64,000 bases of DNA from Paucibacter aquatile (GCF_002885975.1 NZ_POSP01000003.1:2914001-2978000); one strand, 5' to 3'. Counted from the first letter of the stretch, positions 1-9,058 are shown. The notes: generated from the letters alone by a model not told the origin. Numbers and translations are program-made.

Positions 1-265
1 TGAGCTGCAGCGTCCGCACCGCATCACCGTCCAGGTCGTTGTCCCAGGTGAACAGGTCTTCGGTGAAGGCATTGAAGTAAAGCGTGTCGGCTGTGCCCTT
101 GTTCTTGCGCTTGCCCTCGTCCTTGAACTCCATCGATAGCCGCGTCTTGCCGGTGCGGTTGTAGGCATAAAGCAGGATGAGTTCGACACCGCCTAAATCG
201 TCACGCAGCTTTCTCGCAAGAGTCCTGAGGTTGGCGTACTTGTTGATCTTCGGTTTGGTGCTCAT
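1..265 (-). CDS. AAA-type ATPase of a type I RM locus, partial (N-terminal 88 residues)
   Basis: The N-terminus of a protein running off the left edge; only about 88 residues are visible. It begins MSTKPKINKYANLR and has a Walker A-like motif, AYNRTGKT, near residues 33-40, followed by RLSMEFK. The stretch DTLYFNAFTEDLF resembles, from memory, a family of ATPases often encoded in type I restriction-modification loci. The ATG overlaps the hsdS stop in an ATGA tetranucleotide, so it is probably translationally coupled and the last visible gene of the hsdR-hsdS operon. Its function is not known to me. An anticodon nuclease or another accessory anti-phage function is possible by position only. 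An Arg sits where the family usually has Gly before TGKT. Confidence 0.7.
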   Translation of the reverse strand, partial: MSTKPKINKYANLRTLARKLRDDLGGVELILLYAYNRTGKTRLSMEFKDEGKRKNKGTADTLYFNAFTEDLFTWDNDLDGDAVRTLQL

Positions 266-1551
266 GCGTCAGCTTCTTCCGGCGACGGGAATAGTTGCTG
301 CATCAGCCCTTTCTTGTGGGTCTTAAGGGCTTCAAGCTTTTGGGTCTCGGCGGTGATTTGGGCGTCAAGGCTGCTCAGGCAAGAGGCGATGCGTTGTTGT
401 TCGGGAACGGACGGCAACAACACTCTGACGTCACGCAGGATTTCGTTGTTGATGTTTTTCTGTGCGCCTGTTGTCGCGACCTTGTTCAGATTCTCTTTCT
501 GACCCCGCATGATGAGTTCGAGAAAGACGGGAATAACGTCGCTTTTGGGAATCAGACCGACCACACTGTCAGTGAAACATCCTTCGGTCTGAAGCAACCC
601 CGTGTCTCCAATGTTTGCGGCGATTGTTATCAACACGATCGTCGGCTTGAATAGCTTGCTAACTGCCAGGCCTTCTTCGTTCAAGGACTGGCTGGCAATC
701 ACCGTTCCGCCTTCTGATTTAACAACGTCTCCAGTTTGGATGAAGGGATATTGCCCTCCGAAGAACCGCGGATCGTTGCGTGGCCGATGTGAGAACTTGC
801 CACGTTGAATGTCGCAGACGGAACCAAGCTTCTTCTGCTGCCACTCACAGGCGTTTCGAAACTCGGGGAAGCGAAGGCGGGGTTGAGTTTCTCCTTCGCG
901 GGGAAAAAGCTGCTGCATCAGCCCTTTTTTGTGGGTCTTGAGCACATCCACTTTCCGCGCTTGCGCGGCGATCAGATCGTCCACCGAACTCAGGCATTCG
1001 GCGATTTTTTGTTGCTCGAGAGGCGGTGCAGGAAGTGGCAAACGGCCCGAAAGGAACGTGGCATTTGTGATTTGAAGCGTGTTCTTCGCGCCTTTTTGGC
1101 AAAGCGGAGAAAGAAACGAATTTGCCCGGTTTGGCGATTCAAAGTACGCCTCGATCAGCAAACCCAAATGCGGGTTGGTCGGCGTGAAGACACCGTACAG
1201 CGGAGAAAGTGCGACTTCCCCATCGAACTTGCATTGCTTAACGATGCCGAAAGGAAATGCCTTGAGAGGGCTCTTCGTGTAGACGATGTCGTAGCGCCTG
1301 CCGATCGTGTAGTGGGAGGTGTCAGCGGCAGCGAAGCTGCGGCCCAAGAGTTCGATCTGGTTGACTACGCCGAACTCCATCGACACTGAGAAGACGTCCC
1401 GGCCCGCAGTGTTCTTGAGCTTGTGCTCCTTGAGGACCTTGGCAATCGGCTCAAAAGTCCACGGAGCGCTGAATCCTGAAAACCGCAGCTTTGGTGCCAG
1501 TGCATGCCTTGCCTGGTCCTCTGCCGAGGTGGTCTGGTTCTTACTACTCAT
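262..1551 (-). CDS. hsdS: Type I restriction enzyme specificity subunit HsdS
   Basis: DNA-recognition subunit that positions the methylase and nuclease of a type I RM complex. The 429-residue protein has the classic two-half layout: target recognition domain 1, a central conserved segment containing PAPPLEQQKIAECLSS and KTHKKGLMQQLFP, recognition domain 2, and a C-terminal copy of the same segment (PSVPEQQRIASCLSS, KTHKKGLMQQLFP). The duplication reaches the DNA level (about 29 nt, one mismatch, at 296-324 and 911-939). I chose the ATG at 1551, which overlaps hsdR by 8 bp and has AGGA upstream. A GTG ten codons earlier, at 1581, lacks a ribosome binding site. It lies between hsdR and the ATPase gene in one operon. 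The recognition sequence cannot be read from the protein by eye. Confidence 0.93.
   Translation of the reverse strand: MSSKNQTTSAEDQARHALAPKLRFSGFSAPWTFEPIAKVLKEHKLKNTAGRDVFSVSMEFGVVNQIELLGRSFAAADTSHYTIGRRYDIVYTKSPLKAFPFGIVKQCKFDGEVALSPLYGVFTPTNPHLGLLIEAYFESPNRANSFLSPLCQKGAKNTLQITNATFLSGRLPLPAPPLEQQKIAECLSSVDDLIAAQARKVDVLKTHKKGLMQQLFPREGETQPRLRFPEFRNACEWQQKKLGSVCDIQRGKFSHRPRNDPRFFGGQYPFIQTGDVVKSEGGTVIASQSLNEEGLAVSKLFKPTIVLITIAANIGDTGLLQTEGCFTDSVVGLIPKSDVIPVFLELIMRGQKENLNKVATTGAQKNINNEILRDVRVLLPSVPEQQRIASCLSSLDAQITAETQKLEALKTHKKGLMQQLFPSPEEADA
296..324. repeat. Direct repeat copy 1 inside hsdS (C-terminal conserved region)
   Basis: 29-nt copy beginning TGCTGCATCAGCCCTTT on the plus strand, encoding the HKKGLMQQL segment. 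It matches 911-939 with one mismatch. Such repeats are known sites of domain exchange in hsdS genes. Confidence 0.8.
911..939. repeat. Direct repeat copy 2 inside hsdS (central conserved region)
   Basis: Second copy of the 29-nt repeat, in the central spacer region of hsdS, in the same orientation as copy 1. Confidence 0.8.
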
Positions 1552-4500
1552 ATGCACTGAGTCCTGAAATGTCGCGGCCACCGGCGCGCTTGGTGAGCAG
1601 AGGATGCAGGTCTCCCATCAGAGCGAGTTCAGCCTGCGTGCGGGCCTTCCAGCCCAGGTCCAGTGGGGCCATGAGGTCGCTCAACTGCTCGCCATCAAAA
1701 ATCATGCGGTCCAGGACGCCGTCCACAAAGGCTTGCAGCGCGGTGGTAGCCAGGCCGTGCTTGGCAGCGATGGCAGCGAGCTCCTTGGCACTCTGCTCGG
1801 CCTTGAAGCGGACGTAACCGTCGCGAATTGCCGCCTCGGACAGGCCCTCACCAGCCTTGAGCGTGCCGATGTACTCGGCGATCAGGTCGCGCTCATTCAT
1901 GAACTTGGCATCAGCGCTGATCAGGCCAATGAGTTCATCGCGGCTCATCTTGGCTTTGCCCCGGCCTTTGCCCTCACCCGCCGAGTACTTGGCGATGAGG
2001 CCCATGATGTAGTCGTAGTCGATGACGGAGGAAGCGAAGAGCACGAACTCAAAATCGAGCTGGTCCACTTCCTTCTCTTCGCCAGGGCTGCCGCCTTCCT
2101 TGCCGCCCTTACCCTGCTGCGCTTTGAGCTGCTTGGCGGTTTCCAGGTACTGGCCTTTGAAGCCGCGCAGGTTTTCGTTGGGCAGCACCTGCTCGATGCT
2201 GGCCTTGTTGTCCTCGCTGAGGTCGGTGTACTGGTCCAGCTGGGTCTTGAGCCGCTGCACTTCCTTGAAGTGCGTAACAAACGCGGCGCGGGCTGCGTCG
2301 CCCTTCAGGTTGGCCACGGCGGAGGGTGTGCAGCTCAGGCCTTGAGACTTCATGAATTCGTCCAGCTTCTGCACGGCGGTTTCCAGCTTCTGGATGACCA
2401 CGGGGGCCTTGTCCACCAGCCAGATTTCGCGAGCCTGCTCAGCGGTCTTCTCTCCGCTGAACAGCGCGATGGCGGCATCGACCGAATCTTGCTGTTGGCG
2501 GAAGTCGAGGATGTTGCCGTAGGGCTTGCTGCCGTTGAGCACGCGGTTGGTGCGCGAGAAGGCCTGGATCAGGCCGTGATGCTTGAGGTTCTTGTCCACA
2601 TAGAGTGTGTTCAGGAACTTGGAATCAAAACCGGTGAGCAGCATGTCCACCACGATGGTGATGTCGATCTTCTGCGCTGCAGGAAAGTCACTGTTCGGCC
2701 ACTGCTGGTCTTTGATGCGCTTTTGAACATCCTGGTAGTAGAGGTCGAACTCGCTCAAGCGGTGGTTGCTACCGTAACGGGCGTTGTAATCGGCCAGGAT
2801 GCCTTGAAGCGCGAGCTTCTTCTTCTCTGGCTCGACCTTGTTGTCCTCCTGCTCCTGCTGCAGATCACTGGAGAGCTGCTGGATGTCTTTCTTGGCCTCG
2901 TCGTTCTCTGCCAGTTCAGCGGGAGGCGAAAAGACGCAGGCGATGTTCAACGGCTTGAACTCGGGATCGGCCGCCAGTTTTTCGGCCTGCAGAGTCTTGA
3001 ACAGCGCGTGGTATTCGATGGCGTCGTTGATGGACGCGGTGGCCAGGACGGCGTTGAAGCGGCGCCCGCCGGTGGCGGCATCGTGCTTGGAAAGAATGGC
3101 TTCGACAACGGCCTTCTTGGCAATGGCCTCGCCAGGCTTGGGCGGCTTTTTACCCTCTGGCTTGAAGTAGTCGATGTGGAAGCGCAGGACGTTGCCGTCC
3201 TCGATGGCATGGGTGATGGTGTAGGCGTGGAGCTGCTTCTCGAAGAGGTCAGCCGTGGTGCGCATCGAGGCTTGGTTGTCCTCGATCTTCTGCGAGGCGG
3301 CATTGGCGTCGAAGATGGGCGTGCCGGTGAAGCCAAAGAGCTGCGACCTGGGGAAGAAGGCTTTGATGGCCTTGTGGTTGTCGCCAAACTGCGAGCGGTG
3401 GCACTCGTCGAAGATGAAGACGATGCGTTTGTCCGTCAGCGTTTCGAGCTGTTCCTTGTAAGTGGCTTGGCCGTTCTTGCTGCGCTGCTTGTTGCGCTTG
3501 CTGTTCTCGTCCAGCGCCAGGCCCAGCTTCTGGATGGTGGTGACGATGACCTTGTCGGCGTAGTCCTCTGACAGCAGGCGGCGCACGAGGGCGGCGGTGT
3601 TGGTGTTTTCTTCGACGCAGCCTTCCTGGAAGCGGTTGAACTCCTCCCGCGTCTGGCGGTCGAGGTCTTTGCGGTCCACGACGAACACGCATTTGTGGAT
3701 GTGCTCGTTCTCCTTCAGCAGCGTGGCGGCCTTGAAGGAGGTGAGCGTCTTACCGCTGCCCGTGGTGTGCCAGATGTAGCCATTGCCGTTGTCTTCGGCG
3801 ATGCACTGGACGATGTGCTGCACGGCATAGACCTGATAGGGCCGCATGACCATGAGCTTTTGCTCACCGGCCAGCAGCACCATATAGCGGCTGATGGTGC
3901 GGCCGAGGTCGCACTTCTTCAGGAACGCTTCAGCGAACTCGTCGAGCTGGGTGATCTTGCGGTTGTCTTCGCCGGCGAACTCATAAATGGGCAGGAAGCG
4001 CTCGTCGGCATTGAAGGCGAAGTGGCGGGCGTTGTTGTTGGCGAAGTAGTAGCTGCGGTCGCGGTTGCTGACGATGAAGAGCTGCATGAAGCACAGCAGC
4101 GTCTTGGTGTAGCCGTTGCCCGGGTCGTGCTTGTACTCAACGATCTGCTCCATGGCCCGGCGCGGGTTCACGCCCAAGGTCTTCAGCTCGATCTGCACAC
4201 AGGGCACGCCGTTGATGAGCAAGATGACGTCGTAGCGGTGGTGGCTGTAGTCGGTGTTGATGCGCAGCTGGTGGATGACCTCAAAGTGGTTCTTGCACCA
4301 GTCCTTGATGTTCACCAGCGTGTAGTTCAGCGGCGTGCCATCGTCGCGGGTGAAGGCATTGATGCTTCGCAGGGTCTTGGCAGCGGTGAAGACATCGGCA
4401 GTGACGATTTCATCCAGCAGCCGGGCGAACTCGGAATCTGTCAGCGTGACCCGATTGAGCGCATTGAACTTCTCGCGGAAGTTTCTTTCCAGAGCGGCGC

Positions 4501-4636
4501 GATCGCGGATGTCTGCGCGGTATTCGTACTTCAGGTCCTGAAGCTTGCCAATGAAGCCGTGTTCGATGTGCTCTTCTTTGACGACAGGGCTCGGGGCTCC
4601 GGACGGCAGGTCGTAGGTGAACTTGGATGAAGGCAT
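1544..4636 (-). CDS. hsdR: Type I restriction enzyme R subunit HsdR
   Basis: Motor and nuclease subunit of a type I restriction complex, cutting unmodified DNA after ATP-driven translocation. The 1030 residues are full family length. An N-terminal PD-(D/E)xK nuclease is shown by the pair D136 / IELK at 149-152. An SF2 helicase core follows: Walker A HTTGSGKT near 290-297, DECH near 410-413, FGFTGTP near 435, and the motif V/VI region LLTGFDSKFLNTLYVDK...LIQAFSRTNR. The C-terminal third is the helical region that binds the methylase core. It is the first gene of the block, directly downstream of gyrB, and is followed by hsdS. Unusually, hsdM is not between or before them. Base composition is visibly lower in GC than in the flanking housekeeping genes, suggesting transfer. 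Confidence 0.96.
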   Translation of the reverse strand: MPSSKFTYDLPSGAPSPVVKEEHIEHGFIGKLQDLKYEYRADIRDRAALERNFREKFNALNRVTLTDSEFARLLDEIVTADVFTAAKTLRSINAFTRDDGTPLNYTLVNIKDWCKNHFEVIHQLRINTDYSHHRYDVILLINGVPCVQIELKTLGVNPRRAMEQIVEYKHDPGNGYTKTLLCFMQLFIVSNRDRSYYFANNNARHFAFNADERFLPIYEFAGEDNRKITQLDEFAEAFLKKCDLGRTISRYMVLLAGEQKLMVMRPYQVYAVQHIVQCIAEDNGNGYIWHTTGSGKTLTSFKAATLLKENEHIHKCVFVVDRKDLDRQTREEFNRFQEGCVEENTNTAALVRRLLSEDYADKVIVTTIQKLGLALDENSKRNKQRSKNGQATYKEQLETLTDKRIVFIFDECHRSQFGDNHKAIKAFFPRSQLFGFTGTPIFDANAASQKIEDNQASMRTTADLFEKQLHAYTITHAIEDGNVLRFHIDYFKPEGKKPPKPGEAIAKKAVVEAILSKHDAATGGRRFNAVLATASINDAIEYHALFKTLQAEKLAADPEFKPLNIACVFSPPAELAENDEAKKDIQQLSSDLQQEQEDNKVEPEKKKLALQGILADYNARYGSNHRLSEFDLYYQDVQKRIKDQQWPNSDFPAAQKIDITIVVDMLLTGFDSKFLNTLYVDKNLKHHGLIQAFSRTNRVLNGSKPYGNILDFRQQQDSVDAAIALFSGEKTAEQAREIWLVDKAPVVIQKLETAVQKLDEFMKSQGLSCTPSAVANLKGDAARAAFVTHFKEVQRLKTQLDQYTDLSEDNKASIEQVLPNENLRGFKGQYLETAKQLKAQQGKGGKEGGSPGEEKEVDQLDFEFVLFASSVIDYDYIMGLIAKYSAGEGKGRGKAKMSRDELIGLISADAKFMNERDLIAEYIGTLKAGEGLSEAAIRDGYVRFKAEQSAKELAAIAAKHGLATTALQAFVDGVLDRMIFDGEQLSDLMAPLDLGWKARTQAELALMGDLHPLLTKRAGGRDISGLSAYE

Positions 4637-4922
4637 GGCGGAGTAACGTGCGTTGGCTTTAGCCCAAGGGGCAATGCGAGTGAGCGCTAGGTTGCTATGG
4701 ATTGTGACCGTTAGCTATTGCAGTGCGGGGCATTGAAGGCGCCATTTGTGGAGCGAGTGAGCCGTGCACTGTTGATGAGTGCGGTCAGACTGACACTGCC
4801 GGAGAAGTCGTACGCGAGTGGTACCCCTCTTGCAGCAACGCCACCCCGCATGTTCGTACCCTCATTCTGCTGCGATAGACCTGCCAAGCAACTGCGGTAC
4901 CGAGCGCATCACCCCATTTTCA
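4637..4922. other. Intergenic region upstream of hsdR, nothing firm
   Basis: About 285 bp between the hsdR start and the gyrB terminator hairpin. It must hold any hsdR promoter, but I see no convincing -35/-10 pair. Short open frames here look fortuitous. Confidence 0.5.
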
Positions 4923-4960
4923 AATTGAAAACGCCCGGGCGGGGCCGGGCGCTTTCAATT
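4923..4960 (-). terminator. Intrinsic terminator hairpin downstream of gyrB
   Basis: A 16-bp inverted repeat (AATTGAAAACGCCCGG at 4923-4938, CCGGGCGCTTTCAATT at 4945-4960) with one G/T mismatch and a 6-nt loop, about 30 bp past the gyrB stop. The AT-rich base of the stem supplies the T-rich side, so it could work in both directions. It separates gyrB from the restriction genes. Confidence 0.75.
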
Positions 4961-4990
4961 GCTTGCGGGCCATAGAGCCTCACAGTGCAA

Positions 4991-7540
4991 TCAAACGTCG
5001 ATATTCCCCGCCCTCAACGCATTCGTCTCAATGAAGTCGCGGCGCGGTTCCACCTCGTCGCCCATCAGCATGGTGAAGACGCGGTCGGCTTCGATGGCGT
5101 CGTCGATCTGCACGCGCAGCAGGCGGCGGACGTTGGGGTCCATCGTCGTTTCCCAGAGCTGCTCGGGGTTCATTTCGCCCAGACCCTTGTAGCGCTGGCG
5201 GCCGACGGAGTTTTCGGCTTGCTGCATCAGCCAGGCCATGGCGGCGCGGAAGTCGCTGACCTTGCTTTCCTTGGCTTTCTCGCCCTCGCCCTTGCGGACG
5301 GTGGCGCCTTCGGTCAGCAGGTCCTTGAAGGAGGCGCCGGCGGCGCTGAGCACTTCGTAATCGGCACTGTGGCAAAAGTCGGCGTTGATGACGCTGGAGC
5401 GGGTGTTGCCGTGCTGCTTGCGGCTGATGCGCAGCAGGTATTTGTCGCTGCGCTCGTCGTACTCGCTGGACACCTCGGCCTGGTGCAGCGCGCCTTGCAT
5501 GGCGGCGGCGGCGGCTTCGGCAGCGTCTTTGCTGTCGAGGTTGATGGCCAAGCCGCCAGAGAGCACGCGCAGGGCTTCAAAGTCCATCCAGTTGGACAGG
5601 CGGGTGATCACGCTTTCAGCCGCCACGTAGCGGCGGGCCAGGGTTTCGAGCGCGTCGCCGCTGAGCACGTTGTCGCCCACACCGGTGTGGAGGTAGGCGT
5701 CTTGCATGGCGATCTTGAGCAGGAAGCCGTCGAGCTCGTGGCCGTCTTTCAGGTACTGCTCGTGCTTGCCGACCTTGACCTTGTAGAGCGGCGGCTGGGC
5801 GATGTAGATGTGGCCGCGCTCGACCAGCTCAGGCATCTGGCGGTAGAAGAAGGTCAGCAGCAGGGTGCGGATGTGGGCGCCGTCCACGTCCGCGTCGGTC
5901 ATGATGATGATGCGGTGGTAGCGGAGCTTGTCGGGGTTGAAGTCATCGCTGCCGGCGCCGCGGCCGATGCCGGTGCCCAGGGCGGTGATCAGCGTCAGGA
6001 TTTCGTTGCTGGTGAGCAGCTTTTCATAACGCGCTTTCTCGACGTTCAGGATCTTGCCGCGCAGGGGCAGGATGGCCTGGAACTTGCGATCGCGCCCTTG
6101 CTTGGCGGAGCCTCCGGCGGAGTCGCCCTCCACGATGTAGATCTCGCACAGGGCGGGGTCTTTTTCCTGGCAGTCGGCCAGCTTGCCGGGCAAGCCCAGG
6201 CCGTCGAGCACGCCCTTGCGGCGGGTCATTTCGCGGGCCTTGCGGGCGGCTTCGCGGGCGCGGGCGGCGTCGAGGATCTTGCCGCAGATCATCTTGGCGT
6301 CGATGGGGTTCTCGAGCAGGAAGTCGGTCAACAGGCGGCCGACGATGTCTTCCACCGGGGCGCGCACTTCGCTGGAGACCAGCTTGTCCTTGGTCTGTGA
6401 GCTGAACTTGGGCTCGGGCACTTTGACGCTCACCACGCAGGCCAGGCCTTCGCGCATGTCGTCACCGGCCACCTCGACCTTGGCTTTCTTGGCCAGGTCG
6501 TTGTCGGCGATGTACTTGTTCAGCACGCGGGTCATGGCGGCGCGCAGGCCGGTCAGGTGGGTGCCGCCGTCGCGCTGCGGGATGTTGTTGGTGAAGCAGA
6601 GCACGTTTTCGTTGTAGCTCTCGTTCCACTGCATGGAGACTTCCACGCCGACGTTGGTGCCTTGCTCGCTGATCTTGTCGCCCTGGGCGTGGAAGATGGT
6701 CGGGTGCAGGGTGTTCTTGCCCTTGTTGATGAACTCAACAAAGCCCTTCACGCCGCCGGCGTAGGCGAAGTTGTCTTCCTTGTTGTTGCGCTCATCGACC
6801 AGGCGGATCTTCACGCCGTTGTTCAGGAAGCTCAGCTCGCGCAGGCGCTTGGCCAGGATTTCGTAGTGGAAATCGACGTTGGTGAAGATCTCGTCGTCGG
6901 GCAGGAAGTGCACTTCGGTGCCGCGCTTGTCGGTGTCGCCGACGATCTTCATCGGGCTGACTTCAAAACCGTCGCGCATCTCGAGCAGGCGGTCTTGCGG
7001 CACGCCCTTCTTGAACTCGACCTGGTGGATCTTGCCTTCGCGGCGCACGGTCAGGCGCAGGTGCTTGGACAGCGCGTTCACGCAGCTCACGCCCACGCCG
7101 TGCAGGCCGCCCGAGACCTTGTAGCTGTTCTGGTTGAACTTGCCGCCGGCGTGCAGCTCGGTCAGTGCAATTTCGGCGGCACTGCGCTTGGGCTCGTGCT
7201 TGTCGTCCATCTTCACATCGGTGGGGATACCCCGGCCGTTGTCGCTGACGCTGATGGAGTTGTCGGTGTGGATGGTGACGACGATGTCGTCGCAATGGCC
7301 GGCCAGGGATTCGTCGATGGAGTTGTCCACCACTTCGAAAACCAGATGGTGCAGGCCGGTGCCGTCCGAGGTGTCGCCGATGTACATGCCGGGGCGCTTG
7401 CGCACGGCTTCCAGGCCTTCGAGGATCTGGATGGAATCGGCGCCGTAAACCGCGCCCGCCGTCACGTCCGCATCGGCGGCGGCCTGCTGCTTGTCGGTCA
7501 GACCGTCGGGATTCATCTCGTTGTTCGGCACATCACTCAT
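4991..7540 (-). CDS. gyrB: DNA gyrase subunit B
   Basis: ATPase subunit of gyrase (GyrA2GyrB2), which introduces negative supercoils. The N-terminal GHKL ATPase has YIGDTSDGTGLHHL and EVVDNSIDE. The Toprim domain has EGDSAGGSAKQGRD, PLRGKILNVEKA and DADVDGAHIRTLLL. A long insert within the C-terminal Toprim region gives 849 residues, the large proteobacterial form. The ATG at 7540 (MSDVPNNEMNP) was chosen over a TTG five codons upstream; GAAAGAG lies just before it. It is third in the dnaA-dnaN-gyrB order. A GC hairpin separates it from dnaN, so it may have its own promoter or partial read-through from dnaN. Confidence 0.98.
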   Translation of the reverse strand: MSDVPNNEMNPDGLTDKQQAAADADVTAGAVYGADSIQILEGLEAVRKRPGMYIGDTSDGTGLHHLVFEVVDNSIDESLAGHCDDIVVTIHTDNSISVSDNGRGIPTDVKMDDKHEPKRSAAEIALTELHAGGKFNQNSYKVSGGLHGVGVSCVNALSKHLRLTVRREGKIHQVEFKKGVPQDRLLEMRDGFEVSPMKIVGDTDKRGTEVHFLPDDEIFTNVDFHYEILAKRLRELSFLNNGVKIRLVDERNNKEDNFAYAGGVKGFVEFINKGKNTLHPTIFHAQGDKISEQGTNVGVEVSMQWNESYNENVLCFTNNIPQRDGGTHLTGLRAAMTRVLNKYIADNDLAKKAKVEVAGDDMREGLACVVSVKVPEPKFSSQTKDKLVSSEVRAPVEDIVGRLLTDFLLENPIDAKMICGKILDAARAREAARKAREMTRRKGVLDGLGLPGKLADCQEKDPALCEIYIVEGDSAGGSAKQGRDRKFQAILPLRGKILNVEKARYEKLLTSNEILTLITALGTGIGRGAGSDDFNPDKLRYHRIIIMTDADVDGAHIRTLLLTFFYRQMPELVERGHIYIAQPPLYKVKVGKHEQYLKDGHELDGFLLKIAMQDAYLHTGVGDNVLSGDALETLARRYVAAESVITRLSNWMDFEALRVLSGGLAINLDSKDAAEAAAAAMQGALHQAEVSSEYDERSDKYLLRISRKQHGNTRSSVINADFCHSADYEVLSAAGASFKDLLTEGATVRKGEGEKAKESKVSDFRAAMAWLMQQAENSVGRQRYKGLGEMNPEQLWETTMDPNVRRLLRVQIDDAIEADRVFTMLMGDEVEPRRDFIETNALRAGNIDV

Positions 7541-7591
7541 CGGGGACTCTTTCAAGGCCGCCGTGCGGCCAGTACAACTCTCAAACTAGAA

Positions 7592-7610
7592 CCCCCCGCT
7601 TGGCGGGGGG
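7592..7610 (-). terminator. GC-rich hairpin between dnaN and gyrB
   Basis: A perfect 8-bp stem, CCCCCCGC / GCGGGGGG, with a 3-nt loop lies between the dnaN stop and the gyrB start. On the minus strand TTCTAGTTT follows it. It may be a weak terminator or attenuator. There is no long T-run, so its function is uncertain. Confidence 0.45.
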
Positions 7611-7664
7611 CAGGGGGGAGCGCAATATTCACCGCGCAGCGGATCTGGGCTCGCGCCCGCGAGC

Positions 7665-8801
7665 TCAGATCCGCATCGGCATCACGACGTACTTGAAGCC
7701 GCTTTGCTCGGGGATGGTGATCAGGGCGCTGGCGGAGCTGTCGTTCAGGTCGATGCTGACCATGTCCTGGCTCATGTTCTGCAGCGCGTCCATCAGGTAG
7801 GTCACGTTGAAGCCGGTTTCGATCAGGTCGCCGCCGTAATCGATTTCGATTTCTTCCTTGGCTTCCTCTTGCTCGGCGTTGCTGGAGGCAATGCTCAGCA
7901 GGCCCGGCTCGAAGGACAGGCGCACGGCCTTGAACTTCTCGCTGGTCAGGATGGCGGCGCGCTGCAGGCTGGACAGCAACTGCACCCGGCCCAGGGTGAC
8001 GTTGAACTTGTGGTTCTTGGGGATGACGCGGTTGTAGTCAGGGAACTTGCCCTCGACCAGCTTGGTCACGAACTCCATGCCCGAGAAGCTGAACTTGGCC
8101 TGGTTGCCGGCGAAGCGCATCTCGATCGGGGCTTCTTCGCTGTCGCCGCTCTTGTCGGCCTTGGCGCCGTCTTTCAGCAAGCGCATCAGCTCGAGCACGG
8201 TCTTGCGCGGCAGGATGACTTCCTGCTTGGGGATTTCGGTTTCCAGCTCGGCCTGGGCCAGGGCGAGGCGGTGGCCGTCGGTGGCCACCAAGGTCAGGCT
8301 CTTGCCTTCGGCCACGAACAGGATGCCGTTCAGGTAGTAGCGGATGTCGTGCACCGCCATGGCGAAGTGCACCTGGTTGATCAGGTGCTTGAGCGTCTTC
8401 TGCGGCACGGCAAAGGCGGGGCCGAAATCGGCGGCCTCTTGCACCAGGGGGAAGTCATCCGAGGGCAGGGTCTGCAGGGTGAAGCGGCTTTTGCCGCCTT
8501 GCAGGGTCAGCTTGGAGCCATTGGCCGTCAGCGAGACGGTCTGGTCCGCAGGCATGGAGCGCAGGATGTCGATCAGCTTGCGGGCACCGACGGTGGTGCT
8601 GAAGTCGCCGGCATCACCGCCGAGTTCGGCCGAGGTGCGGACCTGGATCTCCAGGTCGGAGGTGGTCAGCTCCAGCTGGCCGCCGGTCTTGCGGATCAGC
8701 ACATTGGCGAGGATGGGCAGGGTGTGGCGCCGCTCCACAATGCCGGCGACCGCCTGCAGGGCGCTCAGCACCTTGTCCTGGGTGGCTTTCAACACAATCA
8801 T
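7665..8801 (-). CDS. dnaN: DNA polymerase III sliding clamp (beta subunit)
   Basis: Ring-shaped processivity clamp that tethers DNA polymerase III and other partners to DNA. The protein starts MIVLKATQDKVLSALQAVAG and ends SGFKYVVMPMRI, the near-invariant C-terminus that forms part of the clamp's peptide-binding pocket. Its 378 residues are close to the usual 366-370. I chose the ATG at 8801, preceded by CGAGG. Upstream in-frame codons (MARKRRTDEQTDRQ) are a repetitive leader (tctgtctgtctgt on the plus strand), not clamp sequence. It sits between dnaA and gyrB in the same orientation. Confidence 0.98.
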   Translation of the reverse strand: MIVLKATQDKVLSALQAVAGIVERRHTLPILANVLIRKTGGQLELTTSDLEIQVRTSAELGGDAGDFSTTVGARKLIDILRSMPADQTVSLTANGSKLTLQGGKSRFTLQTLPSDDFPLVQEAADFGPAFAVPQKTLKHLINQVHFAMAVHDIRYYLNGILFVAEGKSLTLVATDGHRLALAQAELETEIPKQEVILPRKTVLELMRLLKDGAKADKSGDSEEAPIEMRFAGNQAKFSFSGMEFVTKLVEGKFPDYNRVIPKNHKFNVTLGRVQLLSSLQRAAILTSEKFKAVRLSFEPGLLSIASSNAEQEEAKEEIEIDYGGDLIETGFNVTYLMDALQNMSQDMVSIDLNDSSASALITIPEQSGFKYVVMPMRI

Positions 8802-9010
8802 GTCAACCTCGCTCTGTCGCTTGTTTGCTTGTCTGTCTGTCTGTTCGTCGGTACGGCGTTTCCGGGCCAAGAGCTCTGAACGGGCTCAGGCGGCGCGATG
8901 GGCTCCATCCTTCACCAGTCAGTCAGTCGCGCGCGCGGAAACAACCCGCATTTTGACCCAGGATTGGGGTCTTTCCCGGGGGTGGGAACCCTGTCTTTGC
9001 ACAGTGGGGG

Positions 9011-9053
9011 CGCCGGGAGGGGCTGAGGCCCGAAGCGCGGGCCGTTCCCGGCG
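9011..9053 (-). terminator. Structured GC hairpin just downstream of dnaA
   Basis: Nested inverted repeats (outer CGCCGGGA / TCCCGGCG, inner GGCCCG / CGGGCC) begin a few bases after the dnaA stop at 9059. On the dnaA strand there is no T-run, so this may stabilise the mRNA end rather than terminate it. Confidence 0.35.
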
Positions 9054-9058
9054 GTTTT

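Noticed and set aside
1..265. Calling the left-edge gene an anticodon nuclease (PrrC)
   Set aside because: Position beside hsdS is suggestive, but only 88 residues are visible and none of the nuclease residues can be checked.
1604..3571. 655-codon open frame antisense to hsdR
   Set aside because: Made of Leu/Val/Gly/Asp-rich text without any family motif, lying wholly opposite a gene with full helicase motifs. It is a shadow of GC-biased third positions.
8811..8870. N-terminal extension of DnaN starting MARKRRTDEQ
   Set aside because: Encoded by a TGTC-type repeat upstream of the conserved start MIVLKATQDK; not present in clamp proteins.
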